Shown here one piece after another: positions 1 through 7,924 of a stretch of DNA of 22,294 nucleotides. Positions within the stretch are counted from its first letter, which is position 1; every line of letters starts with the position of its first letter. The notes beneath the pieces were generated by a model that saw only the letters and a program-made list of their open reading frames with translations, did not search any database and had not been told where the DNA came from. Location of the stretch: the IMG/VR virus record IMGVR_UViG_3300007735_000486, positions 1 to 22,294 of that record; one strand, given 5' to 3'. Position numbers and translations under genes: made by a program. Source of the stretch: a virus.

Positions 1-526
1 GGTCGCCGTTGCTAGCGTACTGAAACCTATGTGTGTGTCCTGTAATCAACTTCCTGGGGTATCTTGTCAGATTACCAAACGCCACGTGGGCGTTGAAGTA
101 GTGGCCATGGTGCAGAACGCAGTCGCCTATCTGGCAGGACTTCCAGTCCGCGATAGGGTGCCATTTAATCCTGCGCTCGCGTAGTCTTAGCATCTCCGGT
201 ACCGACTTCACCACTTCGGTCAGCTCCCTGGCGTGCGACCACACGTACCGGCGCAGTCGATCCTCATGGTTACCCTCCAGTAGCCTGACCTCGCTGACAA
301 GTGAACACCACTGGTCAAGAATGCCGTTATATATCTTTATGTCCTCGGCGATGGTCTGTTTTCGCAGCGGGTTTTTGTCGTAGGATGAGATCTGCCAGAA
401 GTCTAACGCATCGCCAAGTTGGATGATTCCGTCTATTTTTGCGAGTTTTACAATCCGAGGAATCAGGGCTAGGAAGGACACGTCGTGGTAGGGTATATGA
501 ATATCAGGTATAACCAGCCACCTAAT
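1..526 (-). CDS. Calcineurin-like metallophosphoesterase, 3' end cut by window edge
   Basis: I translated the minus strand by hand because this frame is open to the window edge. The 175 visible residues hold the metallophosphoesterase metal-binding motifs in order: PDIH (residues 7-10), LGDALD (37-42), EGNHEDR (84-90), HHGH (139-142) and GHTHRF (163-168). These Asp, His and Asn residues bind the two metal ions, so the product is probably a phosphodiesterase or nucleotide/nucleic-acid phosphatase; the substrate is unknown. The frame has no ATG, GTG or TTG between its upstream stop (536-538) and the first motif. I place the start at ATT (524-526): a GAGGTG site sits 5 bases upstream and the resulting M-R-W-L-V-I-P-D-I-H fits the usual N-terminus of these proteins. 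It is transcribed away from every other gene here. Family call is strong; the start codon is inferred. The C-terminus is missing. Confidence 0.88.
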   Translation of the reverse strand, partial: MRWLVIPDIHIPYHDVSFLALIPRIVKLAKIDGIIQLGDALDFWQISSYDKNPLRKQTIAEDIKIYNGILDQWCSLVSEVRLLEGNHEDRLRRYVWSHARELTEVVKSVPEMLRLRERRIKWHPIADWKSCQIGDCVLHHGHYFNAHVAFGNLTRYPRKLITGHTHRFQYASNGD

Positions 527-531
527 AAGGC

Positions 532-537
532 CACCTC
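532..537 (-). promoter_or_regulatory. Shine-Dalgarno site supporting the ATT start of the phosphoesterase
   Basis: Read on the minus strand this is GAGGTG, a six-base match to the anti-Shine-Dalgarno core, with 5 bases before the ATT at 526-524. The next non-standard candidate, CTG at 517-515, would be 14 bases away, which is too far. The site lies inside the 11-bp gap between the two divergent start codons. Confidence 0.5.
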
Positions 538-1728
538 ATGCACGTAGAGAAAGTCCCGATTTCCAGTCTGGTCTTCGACCCAGCCAATGCACGCAAGCAT
601 GGCACCAAGAACCTTGAGGCCATCAAGGGAAGTCTAACACGCTTTGGCCAACAGAAGCCCATTGTCGTCGACGAAAAAGGGGTGGTCCTAGCCGGAAACG
701 GTACCCTTGCCGCGGCGAAGGAACTCGGGTGGACGGACATTGAAGTTCACCGCACCGCGCTCACTGGCTCTGATAAGACCGCGTTTGCCATAGCCGACAA
801 CCGCACGGGGGAGTTGGCGGAGTGGGATATGGATAATCTAGGAGCTATTTTAAAAGACCTAGATACCGACTTATTGAAAGACATCGGGTTCGACGCAAAA
901 GATCTAGAAAAATTAATGCCTGAATTAGTTAAAGAAGGTCTATGCGACGAAGACGAAGTCCCCGAAGTAACCGACACACGTTGCAAACCTGGTGACTTGT
1001 GGCAGCTCGGCAATCACAGGTTGCTATGTGGCGATTCCACGAACGTGCAGCATGTTGAGAGGCTGATGGGTGGGGAGAAGGCTGATATGGTTTTTACGGA
1101 TCCGCCGTATGGGGACAATCATGCCGCAATGGACGTAGATCCAACCGGCGCAAAGAATGGCAAGAGTCTGGTCACGAAGTCACACAAACTGAAGAATGAC
1201 GAAAATCTTGATTTCCTTCCTGGCGCTGTGGCTGCTTGCTTTGGAGTAGTGAAAAGCAACGCAACTAAGATGCTGTTTTTTAAGTGGAAGAAATGGAATG
1301 AGATCTTGCAGGCAACAGAATCATGGGGCGAACCGAGTGCGGTTTGTGTTTGGGATAGGGATGATATTGCCGCCGCTGTCATGAGGTTTAATCCATCCCA
1401 CGAGTTTTGTTTCCATTGGGGAAGCCAGTTAGACAAGCACTCTACTTCCAATCTTAGAAATGTTTGGCGATGCAAAAAAGAATACGAGAACAAGGTTTTG
1501 CATCCAACGGTAAAACCGATTGAGATTCTTCAGCCAGCAATTGAAGTTTGCACGGACAGGAGCGCAATTGTTCTTGACCTATTCCTCGGCTCCGGCTCCA
1601 CCCTCATCGCCTGCGAGAAAACTAACCGCCGGTGCTTTGGCATGGAAATAGATCCGCATTACTGTTCGGTTATCCTCGCCCGCTGGGAGAAATTCACTGG
1701 ACAACAAGCTAAGCTATTGTCAACATAG
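538..1728 (+). CDS. ParB-like domain fused to N6-adenine DNA methyltransferase
   Basis: The 396-residue protein has two parts. Residues about 1-90 resemble the ParB/sulfiredoxin-like domain often found in front of phage methylases (GQQKPIVV at 37-44, LAGNGTLAAA at 51-60). Residues about 150-390 are a DNA methyltransferase: the catalytic motif DPPY is at 188-191, HPTVKP at 322-327 and the S-adenosylmethionine-binding FLGSGST at 349-355. DPPY preceding FxGxG is the beta-class order, and DPPY rather than SPPY favours adenine-N6 methylation. The target sequence cannot be read from the protein. ATG at 538 follows AAGG at 527-530 with 7 bases between. No restriction partner is visible. It could protect phage DNA from host restriction or mark it for packaging. 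Codons 101-145 and much of 1240-1510 look more AT-rich than the genes after 2151. Confidence 0.92.
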   Translation: MHVEKVPISSLVFDPANARKHGTKNLEAIKGSLTRFGQQKPIVVDEKGVVLAGNGTLAAAKELGWTDIEVHRTALTGSDKTAFAIADNRTGELAEWDMDNLGAILKDLDTDLLKDIGFDAKDLEKLMPELVKEGLCDEDEVPEVTDTRCKPGDLWQLGNHRLLCGDSTNVQHVERLMGGEKADMVFTDPPYGDNHAAMDVDPTGAKNGKSLVTKSHKLKNDENLDFLPGAVAACFGVVKSNATKMLFFKWKKWNEILQATESWGEPSAVCVWDRDDIAAAVMRFNPSHEFCFHWGSQLDKHSTSNLRNVWRCKKEYENKVLHPTVKPIEILQPAIEVCTDRSAIVLDLFLGSGSTLIACEKTNRRCFGMEIDPHYCSVILARWEKFTGQQAKLLST

Positions 1729-1733
1729 AATTA

Positions 1734-1748
1734 TGTTCCTGTGGAACA
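1734..1748 (+). other. Small intergenic hairpin before the small terminase gene
   Basis: TGTTCC (1734-1739) and GGAACA (1743-1748) can pair as six base pairs around a three-base loop in the 43-base gap between the methyltransferase and TerS genes. There is no T-run after it, so it is not a typical rho-independent terminator. It may be a chance structure. Confidence 0.3.
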
Positions 1749-1771
1749 AAACCAATTAGCCCGGTGGGTAA

Positions 1772-2158
1772 GTGGCAGGCGGTAGACCTTCAAAATACAA
1801 GAAAGAATATTGTGATAGATTAATCGCTCATGTCGGTAGCGGTTTGTCATTTGATTCTTTTGCTGGGGAGATTGGCGTCAGTCGTGACACTATTTACGAA
1901 TGGTGCAAAAAACACGAGGAGTTCTCCGACGCTAAAAGGGTTTCTGAGGCTAAAAGCTTAACATTCTGGGAAAAAGTTGGCAGAGCAGGTACCCTTGACC
2001 AACTCGACAAAATTACCGGCAAGACTGGAGCCAAATTTAACCATATTGCCTGGATTTTCTTGATGAAAAATCGATTTGGCTGGCGCGACCACGTGCAGGT
2101 GTCCGATACCAACGCAGGTGAAGTTAAGAAGATAGAAGTCAGCTACAAAATTGACTAA
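1772..2158 (+). CDS. terS: Terminase small subunit
   Basis: The 128-residue protein begins MAGGRPSKYK, a common opening of phage TerS proteins, and carries a helix-turn-helix-like segment at about residues 26-50 (FDSFAGEIGVSRDTIYEWCK), expected to bind the packaging initiation site. TerS forms a ring that presents phage DNA to the large subunit. The start is GTG, with a GGTGGG stretch (1763-1768) close upstream; no ATG fits the opening. The next gene, reading as TerL, begins 8 bases before this stop, the usual terS-terL arrangement. Codon use is more AT-rich than in TerL. The call rests on the HTH, size and position. Confidence 0.85.
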   Translation: MAGGRPSKYKKEYCDRLIAHVGSGLSFDSFAGEIGVSRDTIYEWCKKHEEFSDAKRVSEAKSLTFWEKVGRAGTLDQLDKITGKTGAKFNHIAWIFLMKNRFGWRDHVQVSDTNAGEVKKIEVSYKID

Positions 2159-3482
2159 CCCAAATTTCTCCACATTCAAACCGCTTCCATACCAGATGGA
2201 AGTGATAAGGGCTCTCCACAAAAATGACTACTCGCTGGGAACTCATGAGTTCTTACTGTCAGGCTCTGTCGGAAGTGCGAAGTCTATTCTGCTCGCCCAC
2301 GCTGTCATCAGCCACTGCCTGCGAAATGCTAAATCTCGCGTCCTCGTGGGTAGATATTCACTGCCAGACCTTCGACTGACCATATGGAGAAAAATCCTCG
2401 AACACCTTGAGGGGCTGGACCTTGATTACAACCTCAACCTTTCACGCCTAGAAATCAGGTTCCCCAACGGGTCCGAGATCATATGCCGCAGCTGGGCGGA
2501 TGGTAACTATACCCGCATGCGGTCACTGGAGCTTTCGGCAGCAGTGATAGAAGAGTTAACCGAGCAGGACGGGGACGAGGGGCTGGAGATCTATAACGAA
2601 ATCAAAATGCGGGTGGGACGCCTGCCGTACATCAAGGAAAACTGGGTCATGTCGGCCACTAACCCTGGGGCACCGTCGCACTGGGCGTACAAATACTTTA
2701 TCCAGGCTGAATCGCCTACCCGCCATGTCTACTATTCCGTCACCACGGACAACCCATACCTCCCGCCGCAGTATATCGACCAGCTCAAAAGGGACCTGGA
2801 CCCGAAGCTGGCTCTGCGGATGATACATGGCCACTGGATAGAAATTTCTGGCGAGGTTGTCTACCACGCCTACGAATCTCCGGATCAGTTCCTTTGTAAG
2901 CCCTACACAGTCAACCCCGCTCACCCAATTATACTTAGCTGGGACTTCAACATCGGGGACGGCAAGCCCATGTCCATGTGCTGCATGCAGTACATCGACG
3001 ACACCTTCCACGTATTCGACGAGGTGGTTATCGACGGCGCCAGGACGGCAGATACCATCGACGAGCTAGACCATAGGGGGCTGCTCAAGGCTGACTGGAC
3101 CTACCAAATCTGTGGCGATGCCGCTGGAAAGCATAGGGATACTCGAGGCCGCCGATCGGACTGGGATATAATCTTGAAGGAACTCCAGAACAGAAACCTA
3201 AAGGTTACCTTTCTAGTCCCTCCTTCCAACCCAGGGGTCAGGAACAGGCATAACCGGGTAAACGCTTACTGTAAAAATGCCGAAGGTGCGGTTAGACTAT
3301 TCGTATACGAGAAGGCCAGAACCGTTGACGAAGGGCTCAGGCTTGTTAAGCTGAAGCCGGGCGCAAACTACATAGAAGACGACAGCAAGAGGTATCAACA
3401 CTGTACGACTGCCCTGGGATACGCTGTCTACATGCTTTCCATGATGGCAAGCAGGCCGGCTCAGTCAACTACTCTACTCTAG
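2151..3482 (+). CDS. terL: Terminase large subunit (packaging ATPase/nuclease)
   Basis: TerL powers DNA translocation into the procapsid and cuts the concatemer. The 443-residue protein has an N-terminal ATPase: Walker A GSVGSAKS at 38-45, Walker B-like AAVIEE at 130-135 with E134/E135 as catalytic candidates, and SATNPG at 168-173 as the coupling motif. The C-terminal half is the RNase H-like nuclease: D265 in SWDFN, GDAAG at 322-326, and acidic residues near 410-411 before HCTTALGY, which fits the metal-binding triad. The start is TTG at 2151, overlapping the terS stop by 8 bases, with no strong Shine-Dalgarno site, so translation probably depends on coupling to terS. An in-frame ATG at codon 16 would remove part of the adenine-binding region. 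All key motifs are intact. Confidence 0.96.
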   Translation: MTNPNFSTFKPLPYQMEVIRALHKNDYSLGTHEFLLSGSVGSAKSILLAHAVISHCLRNAKSRVLVGRYSLPDLRLTIWRKILEHLEGLDLDYNLNLSRLEIRFPNGSEIICRSWADGNYTRMRSLELSAAVIEELTEQDGDEGLEIYNEIKMRVGRLPYIKENWVMSATNPGAPSHWAYKYFIQAESPTRHVYYSVTTDNPYLPPQYIDQLKRDLDPKLALRMIHGHWIEISGEVVYHAYESPDQFLCKPYTVNPAHPIILSWDFNIGDGKPMSMCCMQYIDDTFHVFDEVVIDGARTADTIDELDHRGLLKADWTYQICGDAAGKHRDTRGRRSDWDIILKELQNRNLKVTFLVPPSNPGVRNRHNRVNAYCKNAEGAVRLFVYEKARTVDEGLRLVKLKPGANYIEDDSKRYQHCTTALGYAVYMLSMMASRPAQSTTLL

Positions 3483-3491
3483 GGATGGAAA

Positions 3492-4913
3492 ATGCTAGAC
3501 CCAAAATCCACAGCCAAGATCGTCGAAGGCTATGCCGACTACCTCCGGTACAATAAAGACCTGCTCTGCATCTACGAAGGCCAGCTGCTCTCATATATCG
3601 AACAAGACTTGAGAAATCAGCTTAACTTTCAAAGTTATCAACAGGCTCTCCACAGGATATTCCCAGTCAATATCCTTACCAAAGTCATCGACAAGCTGAC
3701 GAACATCTACCAGACAACTGTTGTCCGGGAAGTTGTTGACGGTACTCCTGCAGATGAGGAGCTGCTGGACTGGTACGAGGAGACCATGCAGGTAAACGAG
3801 CAAATGCAGTGCGCTAACGAGATGTATAACCTCTGCAAGGCGTCACTGATTCATCCCATGATCTACGAAGGCAAGCCCTACCTGCGGGTTATCCAGAACG
3901 ACCGTTTCGTGGTCCAAGGCCAGGACATGGCCATGCCGACTAAGCCCACGGATGTCATCCTCCTGGCAGGGCAGAAGGATGGCAAGCCACTCTACTTCGT
4001 TTACGATGCGTACAGCTTCCGGATCTACGTCGGCGAGGATGTCGACACGGCCATGATGGGGCAGTACGGTAACGAGCTGGGGATTAACCCCTTCGGCAAG
4101 CTGCCGTTTATTTACACACCTGACAGCAAGTACCAGATCATGCCGATTCAGGACAGTTCCATGCTGAAGGTGGTTAAGACCGTACCGGTTATCCTGAGTG
4201 ACCTAAATTTGGCCGCAATGTTTCAAACATTTAGTATCTTATTTTCGATTGACGCTTCCGACGAAAACATCAAGTTTGCCCCGAATGCTTTTTGGAGCTT
4301 TAAATCAGATCCAATGACCGGTAATAAGCCAGAGATTGGGCAGCTTAAGCCTCAGGTAGACATCGACCAGGTTATCCGCCTGGTGGAGGCCGAGCTGTCC
4401 ATGTGGCTTGGCACCAAGGGCATCCGCCCCGGCTCAGTGGGGCAGCTCACAGCCGAGAATTTCAGCTCAGGGATTAGCAAAGTCATCGACGAAATGGATA
4501 CCTACGAGGCTAGGCAGAAGCAGGTGACTGTATTCCAGAACACCGAAAAGAATATGTGGGAACTAGTCCTTAAGACCATGCATCCCTACTGGGTACAGAA
4601 CGGAATGGTAGAGAATACTACCCTCTTCAGCCCGGGCGCTAAGATCAAGACCACGTTTGCCGTCCAGCTCAACATGCAGTCCAGGGGTCAGCTGGTGAAG
4701 GACCTGAAAGAGGAGATTGCATCCGGGTTCACAACCAAGAAATTGGCTATTTCTAAGCTTAACCCTGAGATGTCTGAAGAAGATGTGATCGAGCTAATGG
4801 CAGAGATCGACGCAGAAAGGACCATCAATGTCATTACTGGACCCGAAAGCAACCCTCCTGAGCCTGTCGATACCCAAGGAATGGACCAGAAGCCAGCGGA
4901 TGGAGTTAGCTGA
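3492..4913 (+). CDS. Portal protein
   Basis: The portal is the dodecameric ring at one capsid vertex through which TerL pumps DNA and to which the neck attaches. The 473-residue product follows TerL directly, as portals nearly always do, and has the expected size. GINPFGKLPFIY (197-208) resembles the N-x-x-G-x-x-P element of many portals, and the helical C-terminal half with WLGTKGIRPGSVG (305-317) fits the stem, crown and clip region. ATG at 3492 follows AGGGATGG (3481-3488). Its last 86 bases overlap the start of the next gene in another frame. The call combines family resemblance and position. Confidence 0.88.
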   Translation: MLDPKSTAKIVEGYADYLRYNKDLLCIYEGQLLSYIEQDLRNQLNFQSYQQALHRIFPVNILTKVIDKLTNIYQTTVVREVVDGTPADEELLDWYEETMQVNEQMQCANEMYNLCKASLIHPMIYEGKPYLRVIQNDRFVVQGQDMAMPTKPTDVILLAGQKDGKPLYFVYDAYSFRIYVGEDVDTAMMGQYGNELGINPFGKLPFIYTPDSKYQIMPIQDSSMLKVVKTVPVILSDLNLAAMFQTFSILFSIDASDENIKFAPNAFWSFKSDPMTGNKPEIGQLKPQVDIDQVIRLVEAELSMWLGTKGIRPGSVGQLTAENFSSGISKVIDEMDTYEARQKQVTVFQNTEKNMWELVLKTMHPYWVQNGMVENTTLFSPGAKIKTTFAVQLNMQSRGQLVKDLKEEIASGFTTKKLAISKLNPEMSEEDVIELMAEIDAERTINVITGPESNPPEPVDTQGMDQKPADGVS

Positions 4914-5277
4914 CCTGGTCATTGAGCACATCTACGACCGGACAAATTCAGGCAAGGATGTAAACGGCAGGAACTTCAAACCATACAGCAAGGGCTATGA
5001 AGATTCCCTGGCCGGTAAGATCGGTAATAAGAAGGGCGCCACTCCAAACCTCCAGCTATCCGGTGACATGCTCGCGGCCATGACCCTGCTAGAGCAGCAG
5101 AAAGGAAAGGTTGTAATCGGATGGGCTGACCAGGGCGAGCGGGCTAAGGCTGAGGGTAATATTCTAGGTAGCTACGGTCAGCCAGACCCTAACCCTAAGA
5201 AGGCGCGGCCATTCTTCGGCATCAAGCCCAGTAAACTCCGTGAGCTTATAGACGCGGTGGACAATGGCTCTAACTAA
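4828..5277 (+). CDS. HK97 gp10-like neck/virion morphogenesis protein, copy 1
   Basis: This 149-residue protein looks like the gp10/virion-morphogenesis group that acts in head completion or the tail top. Visible landmarks are DRTNSGKDVNG (about 37-47), FKPYSKGY, NLQLSGDMLAAM (about 73-84), VVIGW and RPFFGI (about 129-134). The chosen ATG overlaps the portal gene by 86 bases; AAAGGA at 4816-4821 sits 6 bases before it, and the segment WTRSQRMELADLV fits the family's first helix. An internal ATG at 4900 is the alternative but has a poor ribosome site. It shares its core pattern with the next gene and overlaps it by 14 bases, suggesting a tandem duplication. Confidence 0.75.
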   Translation: MSLLDPKATLLSLSIPKEWTRSQRMELADLVIEHIYDRTNSGKDVNGRNFKPYSKGYEDSLAGKIGNKKGATPNLQLSGDMLAAMTLLEQQKGKVVIGWADQGERAKAEGNILGSYGQPDPNPKKARPFFGIKPSKLRELIDAVDNGSN

Positions 5278-5770
5278 CCAGCAGAAGACCAACATCAGCA
5301 AGATCTTCAAGAAGATAAATGCTGCGTTAGTTGACGCAATCAAGCCGCGTGAATTGGAGCCGGTTGCACGGTTTGCCATCGACATAATTGTGAAGCGTAC
5401 CCGCCTGGGGTATGGGGTATCCGCCCAGTTCGGGGCTAAGTCCCCACTTAAGAAGCTGACTGCGCGGTATGTCGAAAGGCGCCGCCGGTTCGGATTAGAC
5501 AACCTAACCGCACCGAAGAAGTCAAACCTCACCCTCACCGGTCAGATGCTAAGGTCCATGGATATAATTAAGGCCAAGCCTGGGGCGGTGGTTATCGGGC
5601 CTACCGGGAACCGCACAGACAGCAAGGCTTCAAACGCCGAAGTGGCTCTCTACCAAGAGAAGCAGGGCCGCGTGTTCAACCGGGTATCCCTCCTAGAGTA
5701 CCAGCAGATTCTGAGGTTCTACCGGCGCACATTCGGTGATGTACTCAACAAAAAGCATCTGCTACGCTAG
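5264..5770 (+). CDS. HK97 gp10-like neck/virion morphogenesis protein, copy 2
   Basis: The 168-residue product repeats the pattern of its upstream neighbour: KRTRLGYGV (about 43-51), NLTLTGQMLRSM (about 89-100), GAVVIG (about 107-112) and a basic C-terminus. It differs by a longer, arginine-rich middle (YVERRRRFG) and by lacking the RPFFGI ending. Such proteins form head-tail interface rings; this copy may have taken a different ring position. ATG at 5264 lies 14 bases inside the previous gene, with only a weak site (CGGTGG) upstream, so translation is likely coupled. Function is inferred from the shared pattern and position between portal and scaffold. Confidence 0.68.
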   Translation: MALTNQQKTNISKIFKKINAALVDAIKPRELEPVARFAIDIIVKRTRLGYGVSAQFGAKSPLKKLTARYVERRRRFGLDNLTAPKKSNLTLTGQMLRSMDIIKAKPGAVVIGPTGNRTDSKASNAEVALYQEKQGRVFNRVSLLEYQQILRFYRRTFGDVLNKKHLLR

Positions 5771-5804
5771 CGAGCATTGACAATACCAGCCATCAGAGGT
5801 GAAA

Positions 5805-6416
5805 ATGGAAAGCAAGGACGATAATCCGCCAGTGGCGGATAATTCTATTCCCGGTGGGAATGAATCCAACCAGCAGCCTGACATGCCCAAGAAAGATTCC
5901 GTAGCCTACGAAACGTACCAGAAGGTTCTGTCCGAAAAGAAAAAAGCGGCTGAAAGGCTTGCAGTTCTTGAGGCAGAGAAGTCTGAGCGCGAAAAGAAGG
6001 ACATGGAAGCTAAAGGGGAATATCAGAAGCTGATCGAGCTGGAAAAAAAGCGTGCCGACGAAGCGTTGGCCAAGGTTAGCGCGTTTGAAGAGCAGATGAC
6101 CCAGGGTAAGAAACTTCGTGCCCTGCTTAACGCTCTAGGTGGTCAGGTTGACGACAAGTTTTTAGGCTTTTTGCCAATCGACCAAATTGCTTTAGATCCA
6201 GAGACCAAGGACGTAAACCTAACATCGGTTGCTTCCGTGGCGGAACAGATCAAAAAGCAGTACCCGGAGTTCATTAAGAATCCAAATGCTCCCAGACTGC
6301 CGAACATGGCCCCGCAGGGTAACGAGGCAGGTAAGATCTCCGAGGCTGAGTGGAAGAAACTACCGGCTAAGGAAATGGCTAAATACAGCTCTAATCAAAT
6401 TATTTGGGGGAATTAA
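5805..6416 (+). CDS. Capsid scaffolding protein
   Basis: This 203-residue protein is acidic at its N-terminus, then highly charged and Lys/Glu-rich with a predicted long coiled coil from about residue 40 to 110, and ends in a basic Asn/Pro-rich tail. That profile, together with its place directly before the coat gene, fits a scaffold (GP20-like) that templates procapsid assembly and then leaves. The longest open frame would begin at GTG 5799, but those bases belong to the AGAGGTG ribosome site, so ATG 5805 is the better start. There is no sign of a protease domain. No sequence signature is unique to scaffolds, so the call is contextual. Confidence 0.8.
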   Translation: MESKDDNPPVADNSIPGGNESNQQPDMPKKDSVAYETYQKVLSEKKKAAERLAVLEAEKSEREKKDMEAKGEYQKLIELEKKRADEALAKVSAFEEQMTQGKKLRALLNALGGQVDDKFLGFLPIDQIALDPETKDVNLTSVASVAEQIKKQYPEFIKNPNAPRLPNMAPQGNEAGKISEAEWKKLPAKEMAKYSSNQIIWGN

Positions 6417-6419
6417 TCC

Positions 6420-7280
6420 ATGTCAGCAACGACTCTCGCAGAAGTATCAAATCAGATCCAAAAATACTGGTCGCCTCTCTTCACCAAGCAACTCCGGGAA
6501 TCCCTGTTGCTTGGCGGTTTGGTCGACAAGAAATATCAAGGCGCTATCGCTCGTGGCGGTGACACTGTTCGAGTGAGCCAAGTCAATGCTCCTGCTGGTC
6601 AGAACCTGACCGTCGGCACGGACGCAGATACATTCAACACTGAAGCTATCTCCACGTCCTATGTTGACATCAAGGCTGACAAGCGCGCGGTCGCTGCCTA
6701 CGAGTTCCAGGATCTCGTGGAGCTTCAGTCCCAGATCGACAACAACCCCGAAGTACGTGAATCCCTCATGTACGCGATGAACAAGCAAGTTAACGACTAC
6801 CTCTGGTCGCTCGTTTCTGCTTCGACATCTGCACCCGACCACAACATCAACGCTGTTTCTGACTTTAACAGCAGCCAGCTTTCCGCTTGCCGCGTGTTGG
6901 CAGCTCAAGCTAAATGGCGCCCTGAGCCAGGATGGTACGTCCTTGCAGACCCTCAGTATTACGGTGACCTGCTAAACAGCACCACCATCGTTAGCTCTGA
7001 CTTCTCTGCTGGCGATGCCCCTACTGTCGGCGGTATGATCGGCACCAAGCGCTTTGGCTTCAGCATCTTCGAAGATAACAGCCGTGCTGCTGACCATGCT
7101 CTCGTGTTCCACCCTGACTTTATGCACCTCGTTCAGCAGCAAGCTGTCCAGGTGAAGGTATCCGACATGCACGCCTTGGGCAAGTTCGGTTACAAGCTCT
7201 CGGTTGATATGGTCTACGGTGCTAAACTTGGGATCAACGGCTCTGTTAAGCACATCCAAGTTTACAACTCTGCTTGGTAG
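6420..7280 (+). CDS. Major capsid (coat) protein
   Basis: The 286-residue product builds the icosahedral shell. It starts ATTLAEVSNQIQKYWSP and continues with an arm, GDTVRVSQV, and an alpha/beta core with WYVLADPQYYGDLL and a C-terminal VDMVYGAKLGI, in line with HK97-fold coats of the family that is made without a cleaved N-terminal domain. At 286 residues it is near the small end for this fold. GGGGGA at 6406-6411 precedes ATG 6420. It lies right after the scaffold gene and its even, GC-ending codon use suggests high expression. The assignment is based on position, size and overall pattern. Confidence 0.85.
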   Translation: MSATTLAEVSNQIQKYWSPLFTKQLRESLLLGGLVDKKYQGAIARGGDTVRVSQVNAPAGQNLTVGTDADTFNTEAISTSYVDIKADKRAVAAYEFQDLVELQSQIDNNPEVRESLMYAMNKQVNDYLWSLVSASTSAPDHNINAVSDFNSSQLSACRVLAAQAKWRPEPGWYVLADPQYYGDLLNSTTIVSSDFSAGDAPTVGGMIGTKRFGFSIFEDNSRAADHALVFHPDFMHLVQQQAVQVKVSDMHALGKFGYKLSVDMVYGAKLGINGSVKHIQVYNSAW

Positions 7281-7283
7281 TAA

Positions 7284-7487
7284 ATGGAATTTGACTCACT
7301 GAACCCTTACCAATCACTTGTCCCGGTGGTCGCTGATTCACCGGGGCAGTTGGTTGACATGCTCAAGTCGATCAGGACACCTATTAAGATTGTGGCTATT
7401 GTTGGCTACGGTACAAAGCAGGTTGCCTATATCGCAGGGGATGTTAGGGTTGTTGCGAAAACTAAAAACACTAAAATTAAGGAATAA
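7284..7487 (+). CDS. Small hypothetical protein after the coat gene
   Basis: A 67-residue basic-ended protein with an acidic start (MEFDSL), a central VDMLKSIRTPIKIVAIVGYG stretch and a Lys/Thr-rich tail (KTKNTKIKE). I do not recognise a family. It sits 3 bases after the coat stop and 5 bases before the next gene, and has no strong Shine-Dalgarno site of its own, so it is probably translated by coupling. A role in the capsid is only suggested by position. It is compact enough to be a fold of two or three strands and one helix. Confidence 0.6.
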   Translation: MEFDSLNPYQSLVPVVADSPGQLVDMLKSIRTPIKIVAIVGYGTKQVAYIAGDVRVVAKTKNTKIKE

Positions 7488-7492
7488 CGAAA

Positions 7493-7924
7493 ATGGCTGC
7501 TATTGCAAAAGCATTGAATGTAGGCCCCGCATTTTCTGCCGGTATGGAAATGGCACATGCGGAATATGATTTCGCGGTTGACGGTGGCGCTACTGGCGCT
7601 CTCGACATCTTTACCGCTGGCGAAGACATCGTCATCACCCACTTCCATGCCAAGGTAATGACCGCTTGTACATCTGGCGGATCTGCCACCCTGAAGGTTG
7701 GCGTTTCTGGCGGTACCACCGATCTCTTCATGAACACCACCCAGGGTGCGGTTGCTTCCTTGACTTCCAACGCAGTAATCCTGCCTCCGGCTGTTGAAGG
7801 AACCCCCAACGCACTTCCCCTGCCGTACAAGTTGGCATCTGGTGGTAAGTTGATCCAGACCATCGGCACTGCTGCTATGACCGCTGGTAAGGTGAAGTAC
7901 GTCATCGGTTACGTAAAAGCTTAG
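7493..7924 (+). CDS. Probable capsid decoration or head-associated structural protein
   Basis: This 143-residue protein is rich in Gly, Ala, Thr and Val with alternating beta-strand patterns (YDFAVDGG, VITHFHAKVM, ATLKVGVSGG, KVKYVIGYV) and looks like a beta-sandwich. Proteins of this kind often follow the coat gene and decorate the shell or join fibres to it. AAGGA at 7479-7483 lies 9 bases before the ATG. Its codon use resembles that of the coat gene, consistent with high copy number. I know no diagnostic motif, so the function is inferred from position and composition. A strong hairpin follows its stop. Confidence 0.6.
   Translation: MAAIAKALNVGPAFSAGMEMAHAEYDFAVDGGATGALDIFTAGEDIVITHFHAKVMTACTSGGSATLKVGVSGGTTDLFMNTTQGAVASLTSNAVILPPAVEGTPNALPLPYKLASGGKLIQTIGTAAMTAGKVKYVIGYVKA

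Noticed and set aside
486-514. A promoter for the methyltransferase with TATAAC at 509-514
   Set aside because: The -10-like box has no acceptable -35 at 486-491 and the segment is coding on the other strand; the match may be chance.
5777-5805. A TTGACA promoter -35 box before the scaffold gene
   Set aside because: The bases 17 downstream (TGAAAA region) do not match a -10 box, and the gene lies in a continuous operon.
6229-6576. A 115-codon + strand frame spanning scaffold and coat genes
   Set aside because: It overlaps two well-supported genes, is Arg/Ser-rich and has no motif, so it is a shadow frame.
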